Assembly (NCBI GenBank): GCA_963556145.1
Contig: OY744473.1
Coordinates: 434,001 to 498,000 of the forward strand
DNA from: Hygrocybe punicea
Taxonomy: Eukaryota > Basidiomycota > Agaricomycetes > Agaricales > Hygrophoraceae
DNA: 64,000 nt
Reading direction: 5' to 3'
Of this stretch, positions 21,065 through 32,096 are shown in pieces; the stretch's first letter is position 1, and the number at the start of each line of letters is the position of its first letter. The notes under the pieces are model-generated. The model saw only the letters and a program-made list of their open reading frames with translations, was not told the DNA's origin and searched no databases. Both the position numbers and the translations under genes were made by a program.

Positions 21065-21851
21065 CACCCATCATGAATGTGAAAACTGCATTATTTAAGC
21101 ACTGAGCAGGAATGATATGACTGCGATGTCTTTTTAGGGAAAAGTAGGAGCTACATTTGGATTTGGGGTTATCAAAGATCTCCAATGTTCTACACAAGTC
21201 GTCAGTTGCCTGCAGGGGTAGTAAGTAATTGTGGTTGAGTTCCTCGGTTTATTAATGATTTCGAACTCAGATACAGCTCACTTCTGCACCACCATTGGCA
21301 TTCATCCAGTTTTTTCCATTTCCATTATCGACTTAGATGGCTGTAAATCTTCCTGTACAGCCCCATGGCGCTTCTCAGTTACCACAACCACCAAACAACC
21401 CCCCTATCTTGGCCGATATAACCAACTCAGTTGTTTACAACCAACAAATTCTTAATAGTAATAAGAATTTGTTGGTTGTAAACAACTGAGTTGGTTATAT
21501 CGGCCAAGATAGGGGGGTTGTTTGGTGGTTGTGGTAACCGAGAAGCGCCATGGGGCTGTACAGGAAGATTTACAGCCATCTAAGTCGATAATGGAAATGG
21601 AAAAAACTGGATGTATGCCAATGGTGGTGCAGAAGTGAGCTGTATCTGAGTTCGAAATCATTAATAAACCGAGGCGCTCAACCACAATTACTCACTACCC
21701 CTGCAGGCAACTGACGACTTGCGTAGTACATTGGAGATCTTTGATAACCCCAAATCCGAATGTAGCTCCTACTTTTCCCTAAAAAGACATCGCAGTCGTA
21801 TCATTCCTGCTCAGTGCTTAAATAATGCAGTTTTCACATTCATGACGGGTG
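21065..21851. repeat. Large palindrome: two 390-bp inverted arms, 7-bp spacer
   Basis: The left arm (21065-21454) and right arm (21462-21851) are reverse complements with only a few scattered differences, separated by ATAGTAA. Any frame in one arm reappears mirrored on the other strand (for example a 74-codon frame ending ...QLSCLQPTNS in both), so none is called a gene. A transcript across it would fold into a hairpin of about 390 bp. It abuts the Plavaka right end. Confidence 0.95.
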
Positions 21852-21977
21852 CCGGTTCAGCGTAACACTAACACTGGCCACACTTTGCCCATCTCTAACC
21901 CCTTTGGATGAAGATGCATTGTCATGACCGATCTATGTATGTCCACCATCTCAATTGTGTCTCCCATCTTCACCTGC

Positions 21978-22470
21978 GGGACAATGATACTTCGACCACC
22001 CTACAATCCTACTTATAAACGGACTAACCTTGAGTTACCATGCGCAGTATCTTGTGCGTCATCCATACATATACATGGCGCTATCCGCGTCCTGGAGCCG
22101 CAGGCCGCATGGACTGCCGTTTATTCTGGAACCTAAGTGCGAGGGGCGGATACAATTAGCCATCTCGTAACGGAGCAATACAAAAATTTCTAACCATATC
22201 TGGACGCTACGATTCTCGGCAAGCCCATCCGATGTATTGTCTGCGCAGGCAAGCTCCTGACAGTTGTTGTACCAGGACACGTCGCCTTGGCCGTCCTTTA
22301 CCCCAAGAGCATAGTCATCGCTGCCATGCACTCCACCTTTGGAACATTTGCCCGGTGAGGGGCCGCCTGCGAACGAGAGCGCCTGGCATTTGTTGCACCA
22401 GCGCCAGTTGTTTCGGCTGTCAGGAGGAACGAGACCAAGTGGAAGGGGATCGTTATCGTTGCCGTCGTGG
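21978..22470. repeat. Segmental duplication, copy 2
   Basis: Second copy of the sequence at 9771-10540, same orientation, with deletions relative to copy 1 (for example in 22018-22030 and 22105). It contains Trp/Cys-repeat copy B. Confidence 0.85.
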
Positions 22471-22553
22471 ATATGCAGTTCGCCAGCGAGCAGAGACATT
22501 TGACACCACTGTCGGTTGATTTGATGACCAGGGGCTAGTATATCCTCCATCAT
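22059..22553 (-). pseudogene. Trp/Cys-repeat protein fragment, copy B
   Basis: The minus-strand frame of 164 codons reads NRQWCQMSLLAGELHIHDG (a decayed first unit), then NNWRWCNKCQALSFAG, CSKGGVHGSDDYALGV, and a third unit SWYNNCQELACADN. Compared with copy A, the HDHT part of the main unit is shortened by a small deletion (KGGVH then GSDDY). It resembles copy A across the whole unit and flanks, so the two arose by segmental duplication. The C-terminal part (after LAENRSV) is not repeat-like. Family as for copy A; function unknown. Confidence 0.55.
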
Positions 22554-23964
22554 AGTGAAAATATGAGCTTGGCGGCTCTAATTCAGCGGGACTGATGATA
22601 GTACGTGAGTGGATGCATATCAGTTTAAGTATATCGGACATGCCTTGTCCATGGCGGGAATTTTGCTTTCTTCCGACAGACGACACATATTTTGAGGTTA
22701 GGATGGTGGCGTGTCCTCAGTGTGTGAGAACAGGACGCTTGGCAAGCCGTCAAGCTTCAAGCTGAGTGTTAGAGTTCAATACAAATTGCCCTGCCACATT
22801 GGACAAGCCTGCGGAGTGCTGACGCGCCCACAAAGAGCGTGCCCATATTCCCATCAGATTTAGTGGGAACGGTTACAGCATTTGGCATTTGCACTCACCT
22901 GCTGAGAATTTTTCCATAGCCTAAAGCGCGAACCACCTCATTAAAACGCCCGGGCGCTCTCCACGCTGCGACAAGTAGAAGTCGAAAGAAAAAAGTGTCT
23001 TGGTGTCCGTGATTCAGGCGCCAGAGAGCATCAAGGGAAACTGTCTCGTTACTGCAAACCGAGAGAGACGCAAATCTGCCGATCTGATCTGTCACCACTC
23101 AAAAACGCATTACTGTACGGGAAATCGACTGGTGAAGAAGCCAGAACGCCAACAGCGCAGGCGAGAATGACAAGCAGCCGCCACAAGTGGGAGGGAGGAC
23201 CCAAAAATAAACAACCCCAGTGTTTATTACCTCGGTGAAGTTAACTCCAATTGCTAGCAAAAGAAAAAACCCGGATGAATGTATGAAAATAACAATAACG
23301 CGAGATATCGTCCCTGAATGAATCTAGCAAACATCTAGTCAGCATGGAAATCCGTAAAATACGCACATGGACTCTTGCCGAATCCCAAAACCTATAGTTG
23401 TTTTTGACAGCTTCCCTGATCAATGGAATGTTGTGTGAGTATGAAGTGTGTTCGTCCGTACCAACTCGTGGAAATGATATTGGCTACATCATCGCTGATG
23501 GAATTTTGAGCCGCCCCGTTGGGAAAGCTGCTTGGAAGGAGAAGCTTTTCGGAGGCTGCAACTTTCCGAGAAGGCCCTGGACATATTGACAACAACAACA
23601 ATAGTTCGTTCAGTGTCCAGTGTTCGTTCAGTGTCCAGAAACATGATCCACCTGGAAACGCACATTATATTAAGCACACATTCGCACATCTGGACGGAGG
23701 GCAACTTGCCAGTTAATATTGGGAGGGGGGAATCTCAGTCCTTTTTACAATGTTTACAAATTGTCCAACTCAGGTTTAATTCCATATTCGATCGACCTTT
23801 GGGTTTTCGGAAAATCCACACAACATAAAGGCAGGATGACTTGGGCGTAGCTGAGAGAAATATGCGAATAAATTTTCATGAAAAAGCAACAACATTGCAC
23901 GATAAAACCTGAAGGACTAGCAGCCGCCATTCACCCCCGCTCTCGCATATAACGAAAAACAACC
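22554..23964. other. No gene recognised
   Basis: Only short frames on both strands. A direct repeat GTTCGTTCAGTGTCCAG occurs twice at 23603-23638. The 3' untranslated region of the cyclophilin gene should end in the right part of this stretch. Confidence 0.4.
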
Positions 23965-24672
23965 CTAAACAATACCGGAAGACGTGATAGTGACTTTACT
24001 CTTTGGTTGCCCACTTGCACTGCCGGTAGATTCAATCTGCTTGACCACGTCCATGCCATCGACGACTTCTCCAAACACAACGTGCTTGCCATCAAGCCAT
24101 GACGTTAAAGTCGTTGTGATGAAAAACTGCAACGGCAGAATCAGAGCATTTTGATTTTGAGACAGAAATAAAAGCGTACCTGAGAGCCATTGGTGTTGGG
24201 TCCCGCATTGGCCATTGAGAGTAGGCCGAGCTTATTGTGTCGAAGTTTGAAGTTTTCGTCTTTGTGCGCAAGGTGATAACGAATGTTGAGCGCTGAGTAG
24301 CCGCATGCATAAAACAGCTCACCAGGAAATTTCTCGCCGTAAACCGACTTGCCTCCGGTGCCATTATGTCGTGTAAAATCTCCGCCCTGGAGCATAAACT
24401 GGACATGATATCGTCAATGACAGGCAACACAGAAACAAGACGAAGGGAAATTACATTTGGAATGATTCTATGGAAAGTGCTCCCGGTATAACCAAAACCA
24501 TGCTGACCGGTAGCTAATTCTCGAAAGTTTTTGGCAGTCTTTGGGACAATGTCGTCGTAAAGTTGGAAGATTATCCGCCCAGTGGGCTTGGCATCTATCG
24601 CGACGTCAAACTGAGTTCCCGTGGTGAGAATCTGTTGAAACACGACAGCAGAGATAAAACATACAAAGACAT
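23965..24672 (-). CDS. Cyclophilin A-type peptidyl-prolyl cis-trans isomerase
   Basis: Five exons (24672-24661, 24610-24455, 24398-24323, 24259-24180, 24126-23965) join in phase to 161 residues, the usual length of a cytosolic cyclophilin. The product starts [19 protein letters not shown] and contains [20 protein letters not shown] with the catalytic Arg, then [20 protein letters not shown] and [20 protein letters not shown] with the active-site Phe, Trp and His. It ends [15 protein letters not shown]. It catalyses proline isomerisation in protein folding and would bind cyclosporin. There is no signal peptide, so it is probably cytosolic or nuclear. The tiny first exon (MSLY) is chosen because it restores the family's N-terminus; a start at a different ATG is possible. 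One intron carries the dispersed motif GTTGAGCGCTGAG. Confidence 0.93.
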
Positions 24673-27504
24673 TTGCTCTGAATGAAATCCAGGTGTTTAG
24701 AAAATGCGAAGCGGAGAGAAGAAGAAAAATGCTTCACAAGGGTCCTTTAACAGCAGACGCTGACGTCGTGAGCAGTCGAAAAAAATATGTCATGGCGAGG
24801 GCGACAAGAAAGGACAAGCTGGACGTCAATGGAGAACAAATTTTGCAAAAAGAACAGTGTTACGTAATGCTAAACGTGACCGCCGCGATCTTCCTGGGCT
24901 CAACTCGATGGTGCAGGTCATGATGATAGCCTCAGACTGCTGGAAGTGAGATGGACTTTTTTTTGAATTACGGGGCAGACTCGGAGATTCAGAACCGTCG
25001 ACGTCTATTTCCCGGGGTCGTATTTATACCCCACAACTTGCGAGATGCCCACGGTGAGCTATTACGCTCTAGAGATCTTTTCTTCTGATCGCGGACTCGG
25101 ACTTACGCAAACCCAACCTCAAAAGCAACACATCGTCTGACCGTGGTCGCAGGTTCCGTGATGACTTTTCTCTCCACTCCAGGCAACCTAATAGCCTACA
25201 GGACCTGACTGCATTTGATAATACGGGCCCTGACCGCGGACCTCCGTCGCCACATTTTTCAAACCCATCACGCGCGTTTTTCAGGTCGCAGAGCACACGA
25301 CCTCTCGAAAGCATGGAACCGGGGCGAGGGCGGAAAACAGGGTGCTCTGCAGGCTCCAGGTTGCCGATTTGCCGATTCTCACATGCTTGAAGATCTTGAA
25401 GGCACCGTTGCCAATGACAATAGCGATCGTGGCATTTGTAAATCCGGTATGTACGTTTTCTGCACAAGCGTTCCCTGGCCAGTCACAATGCAAGTTTGGC
25501 TGAAGAGCTCAGAAAATCAAGCTTTCAAGGCCTTGTGGGCTCTGGACTGGTGACCCGTCACAAGGTCAACACTTCGACAACTACATGTTCCCCAGCAAAG
25601 CAAAGCAACGCTGTGTCTCTTTACTCGAAGATTGCTTTCGGATCGTTAACTGGCTTCATTACAGTTCCCACGCGGCTGCGATACGAAATAGAAATTCGAC
25701 AGGTAACTGATTCGTTGAACAGTCTATCAAGGTTGGATCATCCAATCAGCAGCTCAGGATTACGATCGGCTTCCGGTTGTCCACTGCGGCCTGAAACGTG
25801 AAGGAATGGGAGGGAATTTTAATCATTCGATCCGTTGAGGTCGTTTGATCTCTGATTAGCCTCGTAAACCACAGAAGCTGAAGGTGAATAACCAAACTCA
25901 AGCGTCAACATCCCGAGTTAACACCCCACATATCTATATCCATTCTTTTTTCGAGTGATCGTTCAACAATATATCATAGCAATCTGAAGTTCAGACGCCA
26001 GTCCAATCACTTGTACTTTCGCAGGTACCTCCGCCGTCTTATGGCCGCCGACAGCTAAATTGTATCCGGTGGTAACTTGTCGGAAACCTCGCTGCCTTTC
26101 ACAATGGAGTCAGAATGGAGTTGAACGACGCACGTAATAAAAATTTCCGTTTGAGCATCTGATCAGCTGCACCCTGATGCAATGAGGTTCATCCGGGCTA
26201 GAAAAGTGTGTCTTTTCGCTTTTCATCCCCAGATCTTACGTCCTTCAATATGCAACCCTCTAGGCGGTTAGGTATCTGGCCATCTGATTAGTTGACATCA
26301 CCCCACCATATTCACCTGCGGACTGGGGATCGTCGGCGGGGCAATTTCACTGATCGATGGGGGCATTTCTTTCTATATCAGGTGCTTGAGGGAGATCTTG
26401 TAGCTTCAGCAACGAATGTAGAACGAACCGGGCCTGCCTTATGGGTTTAGATCAGCTTCAGGTAACAACTCCTCTCACCTTCGGTATCATTCACAGGCGC
26501 TCGTGTGGGTCCTGGTCATTGTCATAGTTTCCACGAACGTCTACGGTAGAATTGGAGAGAAGGAAGTTGCTCCACTCTTGGTTTTTTGTGACGAGAGTGT
26601 CGACGGAATCGACGGTCGCGACACACGAATAGAGAGAGAGAGAGAGATTCAGCGCGACAGTGGTATAGTGAATAGATTGCGGGGTGTCTACTACTTGCTG
26701 TCGTACTCTGCGTAGAACTAGGTATTTTATAGGCCCTGCCTAACAACCTATATAAAAGAGTGTATCAGGTCCATGCGGTCGTGCTACGACAATTCGAAAT
26801 GATGAAATGAGGGGCTATCTAAGCAACTTGAAACATAATGAGTTTGAGGGTATTTGAGAACGCTGGCGGTACCGGTCTGTGCTGTATTCGCATAGGGGTG
26901 ATGAAGCTTCGATGAAGTCCTTGCCAGATTGTAGTCGTTATAAGATAGACCGTGACCTCAGACCACTACTTCGCCAGGACACACATCAGACTCAATCAGG
27001 CGGACCCCCTTCTGTTCGGCGAGGATAGATTCGCTACAGCTCTACCGACTTTTCGCGTCACAGGCATTATTGCCACAGCCCCCGGTTCATCAAGAGCTGC
27101 TAAGCACTTCCGACAACAAGATCGCCACGCAGAGTTGATCACTTTGCTTGATCTCGCCATGTTCCCCGCTCGACCGCCCTCAGAATAAAAAATCCCCCTC
27201 CTTGTCCAGGAGGAAAAGAGGTTGGAGCAACGGGAGCCCATCAATGCGCGAGCCCCGCTTGTAGCAGAGCTGGCAGTCGCGGCCTTTAACGAGAATAACG
27301 CTCACAGGGAAGCGGTTGGACTCCCTCCCATGGCGGAAAAGGTGAGTCATTTCGTGAGAGTCAACAAGACTCTTTTCTGAGAGCTTGTTCCCCTTAGGTC
27401 GTTGCGTACCAGACGCTAGCTGGCGAGAAAACCGAAATCGACGGGGAACAGGTAGACGACATATGGATCATTGTGCGTGTGTAACTTGAATGAGGCAGTT
27501 GCAA
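24673..27504. other. Long non-coding or unassigned stretch
   Basis: Nothing can be supported as a gene. Frames at 25069-25493 (minus) and 25496-25801 (plus) have no recognised domain. A short AG repeat lies at 26629-26647. Around 27110-27480 on plus, a reading with PGSSRAAKHFRQQDRHAELI and later MAEKVVAYQTLAGEKT-like sequence may be a relic of a coding exon. Confidence 0.35.
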
Positions 27505-28254
27505 TCATCTACTAGTACTACTTTGCTTCGCGCCGCCGCCGCCGCTGCCCATATACTCGCTCAGTTCTTTCACCTTCTTCTCAGCGGTGTCGAGTTCGGC
27601 CTGTGCCACCCCCTCCATCTTCGTGAAGTAACTCTCACTATTTTTCTTGTACACCTTGTTCACCGATCTGTAACGTTTGCACAGTTCCAACGCTTGGTCG
27701 CGCACCACCTTCTCTTCGTCGAGTTGGATCTTGGTAATGTCTTTCAAGTGCTTCACGGCGGCAGCGAAAGCGGCCTCTGCCTGGACTAGCTCCTGGACTA
27801 GCTCCGGGTCTTCCTTGGACTTCTGCATCTTCCAGAGCCTGCTGCGCTGATTGTATGCTGCGTTGACTGCAACAGACAATTGCTGGTGATAGACCTTGGC
27901 ACGCTGTCTCCTCGCTTTCTCGGCCGTAACGTGAGCGTCCATTGCCTGGTCCATCAGCTGCTGGAATTTGGGGTCATCCCCCAGTGTTGGATTCGTTATC
28001 GACTGCTGGGCGCCATCGTAGTAGTTGTCAACTGCAACCGCCTTGTCCATCGGCTGCTGATCCAACTTGAGCGAATCGGAATCTGCGCCTGAGGAGGATG
28101 TTTTCCGGGCGATCCGTGGTGGTACGACCTCTGGGAACGTCTCTTCCCGCCTTGTAACTTGAAGGGCTAATGGCGGCGGGGTGGGTCTCGCTTGGGTGTA
28201 TGCTACCACAAGCCAGAGGGCGAGGGCTCCCGCAAAGAAAGTGTGCAAGTGCAT
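27505..28254 (-). CDS. Small secreted coiled-coil protein, unknown function
   Basis: The start at 28254 is chosen because it begins with a clear signal peptide, MHLHTFFAGALALWLVVAYT with likely cleavage after QAR, giving a 249-residue product. A longer open frame continues upstream to 28584 but that part is not protein-like. After a Pro/Ser-rich segment the protein is highly helical and charged (FQQLMDQAMDAHVTAEKARR, QAEAAFAAAVKHLKDITKIQ, AEKKVKELSEYM) and ends with a Gly/Ser-rich tail. No cysteines are apparent in the mature part. This is a typical profile of an orphan secreted helical protein; no function is assigned. It is a single exon, divergent from the EFM7 gene. Confidence 0.6.
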   Translation of the reverse strand: MHLHTFFAGALALWLVVAYTQARPTPPPLALQVTRREETFPEVVPPRIARKTSSSGADSDSLKLDQQPMDKAVAVDNYYDGAQQSITNPTLGDDPKFQQLMDQAMDAHVTAEKARRQRAKVYHQQLSVAVNAAYNQRSRLWKMQKSKEDPELVQELVQAEAAFAAAVKHLKDITKIQLDEEKVVRDQALELCKRYRSVNKVYKKNSESYFTKMEGVAQAELDTAEKKVKELSEYMGSGGGGAKQSSTSR

Positions 28255-28760
28255 ATTGAAATCGACGGAAGAAGGAAATGTTTCTAAATGACCCAATGAG
28301 TAAAACGTCCGCCACTCTTCAAGTGATACGAAAAACTCACAGATACAACGCAAAGTAAGTATTGAGAAAGATGACGACCGACCAGCGGTTTGGGGGTTGG
28401 GAGTGATTCTAATGATCATGGTGAGGCTTTCAGAAAACCCACAGCTGGCCGAGTACATGAAGATAATGACAACCGACCTGTGGTGATGGGGAAAGAGAGC
28501 TCTGCTGAAATATATTCTGTTCATCCTGTTCCGCCTTTTAGTGATCACAGGATTCACAGCCACATCACAGGGACATAAATTCAAAGCTCAGGCGAGATCA
28601 TGTAACGTACTGTACAGCCTCCGGTCAAGAGGACTGTCGCTTCGTGCGGCCGTGATTGCACCTAAGCCAGGTCTTCTACGAAGGTTGCCAGGTAATTATG
28701 TCAGGAAACCCCCTCGCACGGCGATCGACGGTGGCGACCCTAACCCTAATTGTAGGCTTG
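28255..28760. promoter_or_regulatory. Divergent intergenic region
   Basis: About 500 bp between the starts of the secreted-protein gene (minus) and the EFM7 gene (plus). It should hold both promoters. No motif stands out. Confidence 0.4.
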
Positions 28761-30049
28761 ATGTCTGTCACGGTAGACGACTCGGATCACTGCCTTGGCT
28801 GTCTCTTTCCCGTGAGCCTCACCATTGGTTCTGAACAGCGCCGTCTTTGACCGTACTCTGGACTTCACTCTGAAGGAACCACCACGACCCCCCAGCCCAG
28901 AACCTACTTTGGCAGTATATATCCGTGATCGTTGCCACTCGCAGGAGCACGGAGATCGCGACGGCTTCTGGACAGAAATTGCGATAGGACTTGTCGGAAC
29001 GCATTCGCTATGGGGTCACTATCTGTGAGCGGTTCTCTCACTCTCTGGCGCTTGAGCGATAGCGATATCAAGATTGTGAAACATCCATAGCTGGAATGCT
29101 GCTCGTGCTTTTGCTTCGTACTTGGATGACCATCCTCAACTCTATCGCGGCCGCTTTGTACTCGAACTCGGAGCTGGGGGAGGGCTACCAGGAATTGTTG
29201 CTGCCAAGAATGGCGCATATCGCGTCAGATCCGCCTTGGGATTCTTGCCCTCTTTCCTACAGGTTCATTACTCACGGAGTTTGTCGGGTCTATATAGGTC
29301 GTATTGACCGACTACCCTGATCAAGATCTGATCAAGAATCTGGAGCAAAATGTTGTGAAAAACATCTCGCCCAGCTTAAGAGACCGAGTTTCCGTGCAAG
29401 TGAGCGTGATGCAATCAACACCTTTCCCATAGCTTATCGAACGTCCAAACTGTATTCCAACAGGGTTATCTCTGGGGTCGTCCGGTCAGAACTTTGTTGG
29501 ATCTTCTTCCCAATCCGGCGAGTGGGTATCATTTGATAGTGATGTCAGACCTTATCTTCAACCACTCACAAGTGTGTTCCCCTCATTTTCTCAAGCTCCC
29601 GGCTAATTCTATGGCTAACCCGTCTTGTAAGCATGACGCATTGCTAACGACATGTGAGCTGGCTCTCGCCCACGAAACTTCACCCAGAACGTCCGAATCC
29701 CTTGCATCATCACCATCGCCCTCGACATCATTGACATCAGAGCAACTATCAATGCAATCCGTGATCGATATGGACTCTCCCTCGCTCCTTGTGTTTTACA
29801 CTCACCATCGCCCGCACCTTGCCCACCGGGATCTGGAATTTTTCACAAAGGCACGCAAGACGGGCTGGCTATGCGAAGAAATCCTGACGCAAAAGTTCCC
29901 TGTACGCAAGTTTATTTTACTTTACCTTCCTAACCTCGCATTATTCAATCCACCGTTTCCGTTGGCGCTAGCCTATGTTTCCTGACGACCCAGGCGAAGA
30001 GGAAGTGCGATCTACGGTTCACGGTTGGCGACTCAGTAGGACCTTTTGA
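28761..30049 (+). CDS. EFM7: EFM7-type N-terminal/lysine methyltransferase of eEF1A
   Basis: Seven exons (28761-28811, 28876-29024, 29091-29223, 29298-29399, 29464-29571, 29632-29901, 29972-30049) join in phase to 296 residues. The product reads CLFPEPPRPPSPEPTLAVY, GLVGTHSLWGHYLWNAARAF, then the SAM-binding motif I VLELGAGGGLPGIVAA, the acidic motif VVLTDYPDQDLI, motif LIVMSDLIFNHSQHDALL, and the tail EEEVRSTVHGWRLSRTF. These match the METTL21-like family member Efm7 (YLR285W), which in yeast methylates the N-terminus and adjacent lysine of translation elongation factor 1A. Length and motif order are normal and no break is seen. The start ATG gives the expected acidic leader (MSVTVDDSDH). 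Confidence 0.93.
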
Positions 30050-30114
30050 GTACATATCTCAAGCTTGCCGACAGAAATTAGGGGGCGTGGGGGGGTCATT
30101 ATTTATGTCGTACG

Positions 30115-30400
30115 TTAGGCTGCGGTCGGAATGGCAGTATGGTCATGAATCCCGCCCGCCAGGTGATTGATTGCAGGCACCTGGCACTTGTTGCACCAGC
30201 GCAAGGGTATAGTCACCGCTCGTATGCACTCCACCTGCGGAACAAAAGCTTGGCGAGGAGCCACCTGCGAACAGGATCGCCTGGCATTTACTGCACCAGC
30301 GCCACTTGTTGTGGCTGCCGGGGTGAACGACGCCCAGTCCATTTCCTTGTAGCACCGTGACACTAGGAGAAAAAAAAATGTACATAATCGTGCTTGCTAT
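30115..30400 (-). pseudogene. Trp/Cys-repeat protein fragment, copy C
   Basis: Minus-strand reading gives HNKWRWCSKCQAILFAG, CSAGGVHTSGDYTLAL, and then, in another frame, LRWCNKCQVPAINHLAGGIH ending DHTAIPTAA. Two repeat units are thus separated by a frameshift, which makes this a pseudogene. It is more diverged than copies A and B but starts with the same GLGVVHPGSHNKW-type lead-in. It lies immediately beside a tRNA gene. Confidence 0.55.
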
Positions 30401-30423
30401 CCAGACAGTAGGCCAACAATAAT

Positions 30424-30507
30424 GCCGCGTTGGCGTAGTGGTAGCGCGTCTCACTTGTAACATTTCGAGGCATGAGAAGGTCATTCGTTCGACTCGGATA
30501 CGTGGCA
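30424..30507 (+). tRNA. tRNA-Thr (anticodon UGU) with a 12-nt intron
   Basis: A full cloverleaf can be drawn: acceptor GCCGCGT/ACGTGGC (one G-U pair), D stem GCGT/GCGC, anticodon stem TCTCA/TGAGA with loop CTTGTA...A and anticodon TGT, T arm ATTCG-TTCGACT-CGGAT, discriminator A. A 12-nt intron (about 30460-30471) sits directly after position 37, the canonical place. TAGTGGTAG and GTTCGACTC match the A and B boxes. Confidence 0.93.
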
Positions 30508-30509
30508 AA

Positions 30510-30516
30510 TTTTTTT
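30510..30516 (+). terminator. Pol III terminator of tRNA-Thr
   Basis: A run of seven T residues begins 3 bases after the discriminator base, as expected for RNA polymerase III termination. Confidence 0.85.
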
Positions 30517-30669
30517 ATTATTAAACGCAAGTCTAATATGTAAATACGATAAACGCAGGATTATTGCTTGCAAAATTGATCAAGGCGAAGGTCGACTTCC
30601 TGGAGGCTTGTTGACACAAGAACGGCAGCAGCACATATACACGAAAAAGATCATTTGTACCGGCGATGA

Positions 30670-31260
30670 AATTTCTACTTACAGTCAGACCTGTGACAAC
30701 CGTGTATCAGAAGACTACGAAAAGCAACATTATAGACTAAGATCATACCAATGTCATTCGTACAGAACCGGATAAACGTCAACAGGGACGCCGAGCGTCG
30801 CTGTCCTGAGAGTCCAAGTGGCGGTCGGCTCAAGAATTGCGTTTGTGGTAGGTAATCAACAATTATGGAATCGAAGCTTCGGATGAGGGAATCGGTAAAT
30901 CCAAGCAGGTAAACGTTCGGTAGAAAAGACCCTCGATGACTTTGTGTAACCAGACGAATATCGAAAAGCCCATCCATCGTAAGATAGCTACTTACACTTG
31001 TTACGAAAGCTGCGGCAGTTAGAGGCACGAGACAGCCCTGGAAGCCCTGGAGGCCTCCGCTCGAAAAACCCAACTGATGATTTTGAGGGTGTCGGAAAAG
31101 TCGTAGGATCATTGACAGTGCCCTTCTATATTGCCGCCAATTAGAAGTACAACTGCTCAAGCAAATATTCCTTCCATTTGAACAAGCACCTTGCATCTAT
31201 AGGCGAGCAGAGGAATGCGCCACAGCTCTAGGAAGCGCCGAACGCGAGGACCGAAACGCG
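30670..31260 (-). pseudogene. SDH4 (complex II anchor) pseudogene, unprocessed
   Basis: The minus strand matches the intact SDH4 gene at 35838-36573 over most of its length: LVPLTAAAFVTSVSSYLTMD, SFDSIIVDYL and FCTNDIGMI correspond to parts of the real protein. The sequence of the intron before FDSILVDY is present here in degraded form (lacking a good GT donor), so the copy arose from genomic DNA and not from mRNA. The start codon is lost (a TAG follows HSSARL) and frameshifts occur, for example RPPLGLSGQRRSA against GRIATWTLRTAT. The upstream flanks (AATGCGCCACAGCTCTAGG) are also shared. Confidence 0.85.
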
Positions 31261-32096
31261 GATGAAGAACTTCCCGGATTGCTTCTCACTAGTAAACGTA
31301 TCGGTTGCGAGGGTTCAGGCAGATCGTAGTTTTGAGAGCCATTCCACGACCCCGAACGCGGTCGATATTTAGCAACGCTCCCAAAATCTTCAGAGGCACC
31401 GGATTCGCAATAATTTGAATACCACCTAGTACGACTCGGAACAGTTCCAGTTCAAGCCTACAAATCTAGGTGGCGCAAGGTCGTCCAGTATAGACTCCGG
31501 TTTTTTGGTGTTTGGCATCTAGAGCAGTTCGAGGATTCAAGTATACAATCTAGCGCAGTGAACGAAGATTACGATTCATGAACCCCAGAACTAGCCCTCA
31601 ACACTGATTCAAGCTGTCTATCAGTAGGGTCTTCTTCGTCATTGCTGTAAATGCCCAGGTGGAAAGACCGTATGCTCTATTAAGAGTTTCCTGGTTATCG
31701 CTTCCTGACCAGGGAGGGAGATGGTCCTCCACGCTAACCTTGGCTTCGACGTTGGAACCTCGTTACCGGTCATGAGGGATTCGAGTAGATTCCTCCGGTC
31801 TCCCCCAGTACCATGTCTACGACGATAATAGTCAGTCTAGTCGGGTCAAAGGTTCAGAGACAACCAGACTGCTTTTGTGGAGAACTAGCCACACGTGACA
31901 CGGATGGAAATTTCATCCAAATGACGCCTTCGCAACTTTAGATCTATACTGACGTTTACGACCAAGTACACTCAAATCATTGTTAAAATACAATACAGAC
32001 GTTACCCACAGTAAGACGGCCGAGGAGGGGTGGGGAAAGACAAAACAGGAGGCGGAATCATAGCAACGACAGATTGTAACCGCGTGCTACTTGTCT
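31261..32096. other. No gene recognised
   Basis: No frame of note on either strand; the first part is the decayed 5' flank of the SDH4 pseudogene. Confidence 0.4.

Noticed and set aside
21231..21685. Two highly similar 74-78 codon frames on opposite strands
   Set aside because: They are the same sequence mirrored by the palindrome; no domain, and both end in the loop.
25069..25801. Frames of 100-130 codons on both strands
   Set aside because: No recognisable domain, no consistent intron pattern and mutual overlap.
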